Origin: an uncultured Ectothiorhodospiraceae bacterium
GTDB taxonomy: Bacteria; Pseudomonadota; Gammaproteobacteria; UBA9214
Length of the DNA stretch: 64,000 nt
Direction of reading: 5' to 3'
NCBI GenBank assembly: GCA_947259415.1
Contig: CAMYMI010000003.1
Coordinates: 1-64,000 of the forward strand
Position numbers and translations under genes: made by a program. The notes beneath the pieces were generated by a model. It was not told the DNA's origin, ran no database searches, and saw only the letters and a program-made list of their open reading frames with translations. Shown here piece by piece: positions 18,127 to 25,891 of the stretch; position 1 is the first letter of the stretch; every line of letters starts with the position of its first letter.

Positions 18127-18972
18127 CTAGCCCACGGATGGACATTGCGGATCCGATGACCATACCAGCAGTGGCCGGTCGGAATGACGCATGACATTGG
18201 CGGTTACCGATTCCTCCAGTGGGCGACGTTCACCCCCACTGCCATGGGTTGCCATGGCCACAATATCAATGTCGAGTTCATTGGTGCGCTTGAGGATTTC
18301 ATGGATTGGACGCCGGTGTGTTGAGCAATCCAGTTGCACCGAAATACCTGCATTAGCCAGCTCGACGCCGTGGTGCCCCAGAAACTCCCTGCGACACTTC
18401 GCCTCATACGATTCATCATAATCTGGATGATCGTGGAACAGCACTACTTCTGTGTGATATCGCTTCGCGAATTTTTCCACGCAGGGAAGTATGGCAGCGG
18501 AATCCTCGGTCCCGTCGAGCGGCACCAGCATGCGACGGAATAGATGATCTTGTCGAACATCTCTGGAATCGACGCGCACAGAATGCAGGATAAACGTTGG
18601 ACAGGGCGACTGACGCACCACCTGTTCGGTAATACTGCCCTCGCGAATATTTTCCAGTCCGGAACGCCCATGCGTTGACATCACCAACAATGAGGCCTTC
18701 GCCTGGACAGCGAACTGTGTGATTTCCTCGACCGGTTCACCACTGCGCAGCTCAGCACTGACTTTCCAGCCATCAGAGTCCATTGCATCGTAGTACTTTT
18801 TCAGCAAGGGATGGTCTGCGGCGGCACCGGCGGTATGTTTCTCACTGCCTGGAGGCTGCACGTGCAACAAAAACACTTCTGTTGCTGAATCCAGATTTAG
18901 TTCTCTGAGGTAACTCAGTGTTTCTGAGAATATTTCGGTACCATCCACGGGTAAAAGAATCCTGTCTAACAT
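18127..18972 (-). CDS. Double-domain universal stress protein
   Basis: The 281-aa protein consists of two tandem UspA domains: 1-147 (start MLDRILLPVDGTEIFSETL; ATP-loop-like STHGRSGLENIREGS) and 148-281 (RRMLVPLDGTEDSA; ATHGSGGERRPLEES). Usp proteins act in stress survival, and many bind ATP through the G-2x-G-9x-G-S/T loop. Domain 1 keeps a near-canonical loop; domain 2 is less exact. A strong GGAGGAGGTG Shine-Dalgarno sequence precedes the start, so high expression is likely. Confidence 0.93.
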   Translation of the reverse strand: MLDRILLPVDGTEIFSETLSYLRELNLDSATEVFLLHVQPPGSEKHTAGAAADHPLLKKYYDAMDSDGWKVSAELRSGEPVEEITQFAVQAKASLLVMSTHGRSGLENIREGSITEQVVRQSPCPTFILHSVRVDSRDVRQDHLFRRMLVPLDGTEDSAAILPCVEKFAKRYHTEVVLFHDHPDYDESYEAKCRREFLGHHGVELANAGISVQLDCSTHRRPIHEILKRTNELDIDIVAMATHGSGGERRPLEESVTANVMRHSDRPLLVWSSDPQCPSVG

Positions 18973-19452
18973 GCTGCACCTCCTCCGGTTTGCAATGCGT
19001 AAACAGTGCTGGTTATTAAGATTTATAAATAAGTATAGAAGCCCGTTAGCCGAAATCCACGGTTACAGGGCGGGCGTTTGCGTAAGTTCTGCGAATGAGT
19101 GATACGACCACTAATTACCATTCAGGGACCCCGCTACTGCGGGAATTTCCGCGCCCGAGAATTGTGCACTTTTGGCCGATCTCGGTAGTACCTGGTGAAA
19201 TACCTTAGTATTTTAGTCGGGCGAATCATTCCTACCCAAAGTGGACCTACAGCAAACACAAAAATTATCAGAGAATTAATATTTTCTAAAAGACTGATAT
19301 CGACCCGAAGCGTAAGTTCGAGGATATTTCGGGATCAGAGAGCAATTTTTTCTAATATTATAAATAATTGCTCTCTGATCCCTATTGATATTCGCGCCTG
19401 TAACAAATTTGGCACAATAGGGAGCCTTCGCACTCCAGACAGGAGCCATGGC
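18973..19452. other. Long non-coding region between usp and cytochrome c genes
   Basis: Apart from the hairpin at 19331-19382 I see no gene. An in-frame extension of the cytochrome frame back to 19195 exists, but it runs through the hairpin and lacks protein-like sequence. Confidence 0.45.
19331..19382. repeat. Perfect 17-bp inverted repeat, GGGATCAGA type
   Basis: The arms GGGATCAGAGAGCAATT (19331-19347) and their exact complement (19366-19382) enclose an AT-rich 18-nt loop. It resembles the other hairpins that begin GGGG(T/A)CAGA, with one base changed in the core. Confidence 0.7.
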
Positions 19453-20439
19453 ATGCAGTACAAGGCTGAACACGACACACAGGCCGGATACCCCCGGCTT
19501 CCAGTCATCGGCCGTCTCCCAAGTTACCGGATATATCCGCCTGGCATGCTGCTGTGTCTGCTGGTCTGGCTGTTGTGTTTTGCCCCCGACCGGGTGACGG
19601 CAACCGAAAATGACCTGGTCGAACGTGGCCGTTATCTTTTCAATATCGCAGGTTGCACCTCCTGCCACACACACGACCAACCGCTGGCCGGTGGCCGCCC
19701 ACTGGACACACCGTTTGGCACCTTTTATCCGCCCAATATCACACCGCACAGGGAACATGGCATCGGCACCTGGAGCGAGGCCGACTTCCTGCGTGCCCTT
19801 GGCGAGGGCATCAGCCCCGCAGGAGAGGAATATTTTCCAGCCTTTCCCTATACCTCCTACACGCGTATCAGCCGCGCGGACATGCAGGCACTGTATGCCT
19901 ACCTCATGGCCCAGCCGGCCACTGCGCGTGCGAACCGGCCACACGAGCTGCCCTGGTACCTGTTCTCGCGGAAACTGGTACGCGACTGGAAACCAGGCCG
20001 ATTCACACCGGGGCACTATGCTTACGATCATGCTCAGTCAGAACAATGGAACCGCGGCGCCTATCTCGCCACGGCGCTGGGTCATTGCGACGAGTGCCAT
20101 ACCCCGCGCGGCCTGCTGGGAGGCCTGAACAGCAATCGGCACCTGGCCGGCAACCGGCACGGTCCCGACGGCCGGCGTGTCCCCAACATCACCATGGATA
20201 GCGGTACCGGCATCGGTTACTGGACACCCGAGCAGCATCGCGCGTTTCTGGTCAGCGGCCGGCGTCCCGACGGCAGTTACACCGGTGCGCTGATGTCGGA
20301 AGTGCTGGCCGCCAGCAGTATGTCGCTTACCGAGGCTGACCGGCGGGCGCTGGCAAGCTACCTGCGTTCACTACCGCCGATCCACAATGATGTTTATTAC
20401 CGTTTCGACCCGTTTCAAGACCGCGACTTTTTCGAATAA
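19453..20439 (+). CDS. Membrane-anchored diheme cytochrome c
   Basis: The 328-aa protein has a basic N terminus with a hydrophobic segment at about 33-45 (MLLCLLVWLLCFA), a signal or anchor. Two class I cytochrome c domains follow, with heme sites CTSCH (68-72) and CDECH (212-216). The sequence between them (TPFGTFYPPNITPHREHGIG) matches the cytochrome subunits of membrane alcohol, aldehyde or gluconate dehydrogenases, which normally have three hemes. No dehydrogenase gene is adjacent, so it is an orphan electron carrier to the quinone or terminal oxidase. The ATG at 19453 is chosen because AGGAG lies 7 nt upstream. Confidence 0.88.
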   Translation: MQYKAEHDTQAGYPRLPVIGRLPSYRIYPPGMLLCLLVWLLCFAPDRVTATENDLVERGRYLFNIAGCTSCHTHDQPLAGGRPLDTPFGTFYPPNITPHREHGIGTWSEADFLRALGEGISPAGEEYFPAFPYTSYTRISRADMQALYAYLMAQPATARANRPHELPWYLFSRKLVRDWKPGRFTPGHYAYDHAQSEQWNRGAYLATALGHCDECHTPRGLLGGLNSNRHLAGNRHGPDGRRVPNITMDSGTGIGYWTPEQHRAFLVSGRRPDGSYTGALMSEVLAASSMSLTEADRRALASYLRSLPPIHNDVYYRFDPFQDRDFFE

Positions 20440-20441
20440 GG

Positions 20442-20558
20442 AACCGGGGTCAGGTCCCGGTTTCCCCTGTCACTGGCAGTAACCAGGACGAATTAAAAGG
20501 TATCAGACTCGATTGATTCGATAAGAATTTGACGTATCAATGGTGTCTGACCCCGGTT
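20442..20558. repeat. Inverted repeat AACCGGGGTCAG ... CTGACCCCGGTT
   Basis: The 12-bp ends (20442-20453, 20547-20558) enclose a mosaic that includes TATCAGACTCGATTGAT and ATCAATGGTGTCTGACC pieces, the same words that form the outer arms of the CACTGCTGTCCCA elements. It fills the gap between the convergent cytochrome and ABC permease genes. Confidence 0.6.
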
Positions 20559-20573
20559 TTTTCAGGTTTTTTT

Positions 20574-21788
20574 CTATTCATACCGCAATGCTTCAATCGG
20601 GCGCAGCTGCGATGCCTTGCGTGCCGGGTGCAGCCCGAAGAACACGCCTACCAGTCCCGCGAACAGGAAGGCGACGAGCACAGAGACGGGCGTAACAGTG
20701 ACCGGCAGCGCGGAGAAGCGCGCCACCGCCAGTGCGCCGCCCAGACCGAGGAAGATGCCCAACACGCCGCCGGCGGTGCTGAGTACCAACGCCTCCAGCA
20801 GGAACTGCCACAGAATGTCGCGCTGGCGCGCGCCCAGGGCCATGCGGATGCCGATCTCGTGGGTGCGTTCGGTAACCGAGACCAGCATGATGTTCATGAT
20901 GCCGATGCCGCCCACCAGCAGCGACACGGAAGCGATGCTGCCCAGCAGCCAGGTGAAAACCCGGGCGCTTTCTTCCGATGTCTCGGCCAGTTCGGCGCGG
21001 TTGTACATGCGGAAATCGTCGGGCTGGCCCTCTCTCAAGCGGTGGCGCTGACGCAGCAGGCGTTTGATCTCCTTGATCAGTCGAAACGAGGCCTCGCGGT
21101 CGCTGGCCTCGAGCTCAATGCGTTCGATGTGGGTGATGCCCTTTATCTTGCGCTGCACTGTGGTGATGGGGGCGAAGATGGCATCATCCTGGTCAGAGCC
21201 CCAGGCGGTCGCCCCTTTCTCGGTAAGCACGCCGATCACCTGGCAGGCCATGCCCTTAATGACGATGGACTCGCCGAGGGGGCTGGTCAGGCCGAACAGT
21301 TCACGCGCCACCGTCTGTCCCAGCACGCACACATGGCTGGCGCCCAGCACGTGTCGCCGGGTAATGAATTCGCCCTCTGCCAGTGGCCAGCTACGTACGA
21401 TGGTGTAGTCAGGAGTGACCCCCTGGATGGCGGTACCCCAGTTGGTGCCACGGTAGCGAACCTGGGCGGTATCTCGAAGGCTGGGTGCCACCGCCACCAC
21501 ATCCGGCAGCTCGGCGATGGCGTCGGCGTCGTCGCGCGTCAGCGTGGTAATACCGCCGGCGCCGGTGCGCACACCGCCGCGGGTCACCGAGCCGGAGCGA
21601 ATCACGAGGCTGTTGGTGCCCATGCTGGCCAACTGTGCGGCGATGCGTTGCTGAGCGCCGCTGCCGATGCCCAGCATGGCAATCACCGAGCCCACACCGA
21701 TGACCACCCCCAGGGTAGTCAGCATGGCGCGGGTTTTGTTGCGCCACAGGGCGCGCAGCGCCAGCTGCAGTACGGTAGTCCAGTTCAT
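20574..21788 (-). CDS. MacB-type ABC transporter permease
   Basis: The 404-aa protein has one N-terminal membrane helix (about 18-40; LTTLGVVIGVGSVIAML), a MacB periplasmic core domain (about 45-255), and a C-terminal FtsX domain with three helices (about 285-400) ending RKASQLRPIEALRYE. MacB systems are mechanotransmitters that push substrates from the periplasm through TolC-like ducts. Its start overlaps the ATPase stop (ATGA), and with the adaptor it forms a three-gene operon. The substrate is unknown; macrolides, peptides or lipids are all possible. No outer-membrane channel is next to it. Confidence 0.94.
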   Translation of the reverse strand: MNWTTVLQLALRALWRNKTRAMLTTLGVVIGVGSVIAMLGIGSGAQQRIAAQLASMGTNSLVIRSGSVTRGGVRTGAGGITTLTRDDADAIAELPDVVAVAPSLRDTAQVRYRGTNWGTAIQGVTPDYTIVRSWPLAEGEFITRRHVLGASHVCVLGQTVARELFGLTSPLGESIVIKGMACQVIGVLTEKGATAWGSDQDDAIFAPITTVQRKIKGITHIERIELEASDREASFRLIKEIKRLLRQRHRLREGQPDDFRMYNRAELAETSEESARVFTWLLGSIASVSLLVGGIGIMNIMLVSVTERTHEIGIRMALGARQRDILWQFLLEALVLSTAGGVLGIFLGLGGALAVARFSALPVTVTPVSVLVAFLFAGLVGVFFGLHPARKASQLRPIEALRYE

Positions 21789-22471
21789 GCCTGCATCTCC
21801 AGTCGGCCGTCGCGCAGGAACAGCCGGCGCCGGGCGTGTTTGGCCACTTCCTGCTCGTGGGTGATCAGCACGATGGTCAGGCCCTCCTGGCGGTTCAGCT
21901 CGTCCAGCAGGGTCATGATCTCGGCGCTGGTGGCAGTGTCGACGTTGCCGGTGGGTTCGTCTGCCAGCAACAGCGACGGCTGTGTCACCAGGGCGCGGGC
22001 GATGGCGACGCGTTGCGCCTGGCCGCCGGACAGCTGGTTGGGCAGGTGGTACAGGCGCTCGCCCAGGCCCATGCGCTCCAGGGTCGCGCGCGCTTTTTTG
22101 CGACGCTCGGTTTTGCCGATGCCGGCGTAGATCAATGGCGTCTCGACGTTTTCCAGTGCGCTGGTGCGCGGTAGCAGATTGAAGTTCTGGAACACGAAAC
22201 CGATCTCGCGGTTGCGCAGTGTGGCCAGCTGGTCGCCATCCATGCGTGTTATGTCCTGGCCGTGCAGCTGGTAGTTCCCGGCGTCAGGTACGTCCAGGCA
22301 GCCGAGGATATACATCAGGGTGGATTTGCCCGAACCGGAGGGTCCCATAATGGCCACGAACTCGCCGGGCTCAACGTTCAGATCGATGTCACGCAGGGCC
22401 TGGATGGTCACCCCGTCCAGCACATAGGCCTTTTGCAGGTCGCGGATCTGCAGCAGGGGCGCGGCGTTCAA
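21785..22471 (-). CDS. MacB/LolD-type ABC transporter ATPase
   Basis: The 228-aa nucleotide-binding subunit has Walker A GPSGSGKST, a Q-loop in VFQNFNLLP, signature LSGGQAQRVAIARAL, Walker B LLLADEPTGNVD and the switch His in ITHEQEV. I use the TTG at 22469-22471 as the start: it lies 2 nt past the adaptor stop and gives the normal length. Longer readings run into the adaptor gene in another frame. It powers the permease encoded directly downstream. Confidence 0.93.
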   Translation of the reverse strand: MNAAPLLQIRDLQKAYVLDGVTIQALRDIDLNVEPGEFVAIMGPSGSGKSTLMYILGCLDVPDAGNYQLHGQDITRMDGDQLATLRNREIGFVFQNFNLLPRTSALENVETPLIYAGIGKTERRKKARATLERMGLGERLYHLPNQLSGGQAQRVAIARALVTQPSLLLADEPTGNVDTATSAEIMTLLDELNRQEGLTIVLITHEQEVAKHARRRLFLRDGRLEMQA

Positions 22472-22473
22472 AA

Positions 22474-23667
22474 TCAGAACAAGCTCAGTCCGAAGCGCCG
22501 CTTGCGCTCGGCATCCTCGCGCTTCTGCGGCACGGCGATGGTCGAGCCGTCGGAAAGGCCCGGGGCACTGACCTCGGTGACCTTCTCGCCAATGATGCCG
22601 GTGGCGACGGAGAGCGGCGTGAGCGTGTCGCCATCCAGCCGCCACAGGATGGACTGGCCGGGCTTGAGGCCGGCGCGCACCTGTTCCAGTTCCTCCTGCG
22701 GCCAGGACGGTACGTAGCGCAGTGCCGCGTTGGGCACGGTGAGTACCTTGTCCCGGTGCGCCACCTCGATGCTGACGGTGGCGGTCATGCCGGGCTTCAG
22801 CGCCAGGTCGGTGTTGTCCACGTGAATGATACAGTTGTACTTGACCACCCCGGCCTCGACCTTGGGTTGCAAGCGCACCTGGGCGACGCTGCCGCTGAAG
22901 TGTCGGCGCGGGTAGGCGAACACGGTGAAGCTGACCGGCTGCCCTTCCTGTACCTGGCCGATGAAGGCTTCGTCCACGTCGGCCTCCACCTGCATGCGGG
23001 TCAGGTCGTTGGCTATGGTGAACAGGGTGGGGGCCTGCAGGCTGGCGGCCACTGTCTGACCCACGTCTACATCGCGGGAGATGACCACGCCGTCGATAGG
23101 TGCGCGGATGGTAGTGTAGTCCAGGTTGACCTGCTCGCGTTCCAGTGCCGCGCTTGTCTGGGCTACACTTGCGACTTTCACCTGGTGTTCCACCTTGGCG
23201 GCCTGGGACGCGAAACGCGCCGCGTCCACGACGCTCTCGGCCACCAGCTTCTTCTTCAGCAAACCGGTCTGGCGATCGTATTCACGTTTGGTGTCCAGTA
23301 CGTCGATCCAGGCCTTGTCACGCGCAGCCTCTGCGCTTTTCAGATTGGCCTGGGCCTCGGCCCGCTTGGCAGTGAAGATGGCCGGATCGATCTGTGCGAT
23401 GACTTGGCCCTGCTTGACCTGATCATTGAAGTCGGCATACAGGTGCTGGATGGTGCCCGACACCTGACTGCCCACCAGCACGGTGTTGATGGGACTCAGG
23501 GTGCCGGTGGCCGATACCACATCACTGATATCACCGCGGCGAACCTGTGCCTGGCTGTATGTCGGCGTCTGGTCGGTATCGGGTTCGCGCAGCAGATACC
23601 AGCCGCCACCGATAAGGGCGGCAAGCAACAGGATGCCGGTTATCAGTTTTGCCATTTGATGTGCCAT
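22474..23667 (-). CDS. MacA/HlyD-type periplasmic adaptor
   Basis: The roughly 397-aa membrane-fusion protein has an N-terminal inner-membrane anchor (LITGILLLAALIGGGWYLL). A split lipoyl/barrel-sandwich domain (SGTIQHLYADFNDQVKQGQV; TIRAPIDGVVISRDVDVGQT) surrounds an alpha-helical hairpin (about 100-175), and beta-barrel domains and a C-terminal membrane-proximal part follow. It links a MacB pump to an outer-membrane duct. Two ATGs are possible: 23667 (GGAG immediately before) and 23655 (12 nt after that GGAG); an upstream frame to 23751 lacks support. It is the first gene of the adaptor-ATPase-permease operon. Confidence 0.92.
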   Translation of the reverse strand: MAHQMAKLITGILLLAALIGGGWYLLREPDTDQTPTYSQAQVRRGDISDVVSATGTLSPINTVLVGSQVSGTIQHLYADFNDQVKQGQVIAQIDPAIFTAKRAEAQANLKSAEAARDKAWIDVLDTKREYDRQTGLLKKKLVAESVVDAARFASQAAKVEHQVKVASVAQTSAALEREQVNLDYTTIRAPIDGVVISRDVDVGQTVAASLQAPTLFTIANDLTRMQVEADVDEAFIGQVQEGQPVSFTVFAYPRRHFSGSVAQVRLQPKVEAGVVKYNCIIHVDNTDLALKPGMTATVSIEVAHRDKVLTVPNAALRYVPSWPQEELEQVRAGLKPGQSILWRLDGDTLTPLSVATGIIGEKVTEVSAPGLSDGSTIAVPQKREDAERKRRFGLSLF

Positions 23668-23804
23668 CTCCGTTTCAGATACTTCAGGCGGTATTATGAC
23701 GGGTAGGGCACTGTATGGGATAGGAGCCGGACCCGCGGAATTATCATACACCCTGTAGGAATGGCCTCTTTATGCCAACATTTTGGGTGCTGGCCGCGAA
23801 AAGT

Positions 23805-23859
23805 GTAAAAAGGGAACAGACTAATTTTTTGAGGAAAAATAAATCTGTTCCCCTTTTAC
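23805..23859. repeat. Imperfect hairpin, GGGAACAGA type
   Basis: The outer arms GTAAAAAGGGAACAGA and TCTGTTCCCCTTTTAC are near-perfect complements, and inner A/T-rich arms extend the stem. It lies upstream of the adaptor gene and next to the hairpin at 23908. Confidence 0.65.
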
Positions 23860-23907
23860 ATGCAGGACTTGTTTTGATGGCAGCAGGAATTAGTTAATAA
23901 AATGCAT

Positions 23908-23971
23908 AAAACCGGGGTCAGATCCCAGTTTCTTCTAATATTAGAGAAAACTGGGATCTGACCCCGGTTTT
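23908..23971. repeat. 64-bp near-perfect palindrome, GGGGTCAGA type
   Basis: The arms of 24 bp (23908-23931 and 23948-23971; outer part AAAACCGGGGTCAGATCCC) are exact complements, and the centre (TCTAATATTAGA) is itself palindromic. It would extrude as one long stem. The outer end is the same as that of the repeat at 20442. Confidence 0.78.
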
Positions 23972-24107
23972 TGAACTGTGACGCAGTCGTCATTCCATCC
24001 GCACCAGCGCCCCGGTTTCTCAAGCTTCATCACATTTTTCCGACTAATTCGTTATGTAAAGCGGCCATTCCGGCCCTCTAGCCACATTGTCGGGAACCCC
24101 CGTGGTG

Positions 24108-25472
24108 ATGAAACGCAGTCCGCTTGTATCGATCGCTTGTCGCCTGGCTCTCTGGCCAGTGGTGTTGCTGTTCTCGGTAGACATACAGGCGAACCACGGT
24201 AGACCGATCAAACCGGTCGAGGTAGCCCTCGCCCCACCTGTGGCACAACAACAAGCAGCGCCGATTCAGGGACTCGACGGTCACTACCTGTCTTCGCAGG
24301 GCCCGGTTGTATCCCTTGATACCAGCCGCCCGTCACGACCCGGCATTCCCTGCCTGTCCTACTACTTCGATGTCGAAGCCACTGAAGATCAACCGCCGGC
24401 TAACCACTGCAGCGATGCCGCTGACCTGCCACAGCGTCTGTCCCTGCAATTAGGACGACGTTTCGATATCAGCGCCATGCTCGGCAAGACCGATGGCATT
24501 CGCTTTGACTATCGTCTCGGCAATGGCTTAATGCTGAACAGTGTCGCCGGTTATGCCGTGAAGTCTGATAAAGACCCTTTTAATCCGGAGCGGCGGGTGC
24601 TCGGTGTCAGCGCAGACACCGGCGTGGTTGCACAGGCCTGGAATCTGAATGCCTATATGTTTGAGCGAGAGGAAGTCGACCGCAATAATGACATGGCCAT
24701 CGGTGGCACACTGCGTTATTTACAACCCGAAAAATCCCTGTTGCTGTTTCTCGACTATGACCCGGAACAGGACGCCATGAACACTGTCATGGTATCAGGT
24801 GCCTGGCAGCTGCCGCGTGCTACCACGCTCAGCGCAACATTTGATGTGCGTAACAGCCCGGTGCAGAGCCGGGATAAGCAATACTTGCAGAACAGCATGG
24901 CGGCAGTAAAAGACTGGGCGTGGATCCTGCCGACCGAACGCATCAAGCACTACACCCATGACAACCAACACGAGGTCACGACGCTTGGCTTGAGTCTGTC
25001 GCATACTTTTTCGCCACGTTTGAAATTCAGCGGTGATATGGCAGTACTTGATATTGCCGGTCAGGCACTGTCGCCTGACACAGAAACGGCATCGCATCAG
25101 TCCAGCGAGTACTATTACCATGTAAAATTGACCGGCGAGGATTTAATGCTCCCGGGCATCAATGGCGGATTCGATCTGCATCACAACGTGAGTGCCACCT
25201 CACGGACCTCCTCCGCTTCATTAAAGACAAAATATGCCATCAATCGGTTATGGAATATCACACCGCAGCTGCGCACCGACTATCGTAAAAATGCGGAGGA
25301 TGACTCGGTGCACTGGGAGGCATCCCCGGCGGTAAAAATGGAGTACCGCTGGAAACAGCTCTATGGCTTTCAGGTCGAGGCCGGCGGCAAATGGACAAGC
25401 GTTGCGAATGCCGATTCAGAAATACGGGACACGACCTACTTTATCAGCCTCGGTTACCAGATTAGTTTCTAG
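24108..25472 (+). CDS. Predicted outer-membrane beta-barrel protein, unassigned
   Basis: The 454-aa protein has a signal peptide (ending near DIQA-NHG), a Pro/Ala/Gln-rich linker to about residue 60, and alternating amphipathic strands to a C-terminal phenylalanine (TYFISLGYQISF), the usual Bam recognition signal. Two cysteines near residues 85-102 may pair. I recognise no specific family. The start at 24108 is chosen because the signal peptide then begins MKRSPLVSIACRLALW; an ATG-less extension to 24087 is possible. It lies between the MacAB-like operon and the glucan synthase and may belong to neither. Confidence 0.72.
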   Translation: MKRSPLVSIACRLALWPVVLLFSVDIQANHGRPIKPVEVALAPPVAQQQAAPIQGLDGHYLSSQGPVVSLDTSRPSRPGIPCLSYYFDVEATEDQPPANHCSDAADLPQRLSLQLGRRFDISAMLGKTDGIRFDYRLGNGLMLNSVAGYAVKSDKDPFNPERRVLGVSADTGVVAQAWNLNAYMFEREEVDRNNDMAIGGTLRYLQPEKSLLLFLDYDPEQDAMNTVMVSGAWQLPRATTLSATFDVRNSPVQSRDKQYLQNSMAAVKDWAWILPTERIKHYTHDNQHEVTTLGLSLSHTFSPRLKFSGDMAVLDIAGQALSPDTETASHQSSEYYYHVKLTGEDLMLPGINGGFDLHHNVSATSRTSSASLKTKYAINRLWNITPQLRTDYRKNAEDDSVHWEASPAVKMEYRWKQLYGFQVEAGGKWTSVANADSEIRDTTYFISLGYQISF

Positions 25473-25483
25473 TCCTTCCTGAA

Positions 25484-25768
25484 ATCAATGGGTCAGACTC
25501 GCTGCTGTCAATATATTCTCTCTGACTTAGGGATAGAGTTGGGATGAGGGGATAAATGCGGTAACTGCACGATTTGCCAGCCCTCACCCTGGCCCTCTCC
25601 CACTCATGGGAGAGGGGATGTTTTTTAGTCAAAGGCGATACAATCTCATGTCGCTGCATAACCCTGGACTGTTGGTACTCTACCTCCTGCATCCCTGCAG
25701 TCGTAATCTTTCTCCCTTAGAGGGGAAAAGGAATTATGTACGACTGCAGCAAGTCTGACCCCATTGAT
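25484..25768. repeat. MITE-like element C
   Basis: The outer arms ATCAATGGGTCAGACTC and AAGTCTGACCCCATTGAT are inverted, followed inward by CGCTGCTGTC and GACTGCAGC remnants of the usual inner ends. The central roughly 100 bp (from CAGCCCTCACCCTGGCCCTC to CCTGGACTG) is homologous to element E at 57957-58040. This accounts for the gap 25473-25891 apart from about 120 bp before the next start. Confidence 0.75.
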
Positions 25769-25891
25769 AGTATACTGGGCATCCGCTCAGGCTAATCCGG
25801 CGATCCGGTGTCATCTCACCGGGGTATCCGCACAGGAACCGGTAAGTGCTATCTGAGCCCGTTAACAAGCCACTGAAATATCCGCAGTTTC

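Noticed and set aside
19195-19452. N-terminal extension of the cytochrome c frame
   Set aside because: It runs through a perfect hairpin, lacks a signal-like start, and a good AGGAG-ATG pair lies at 19441-19455.
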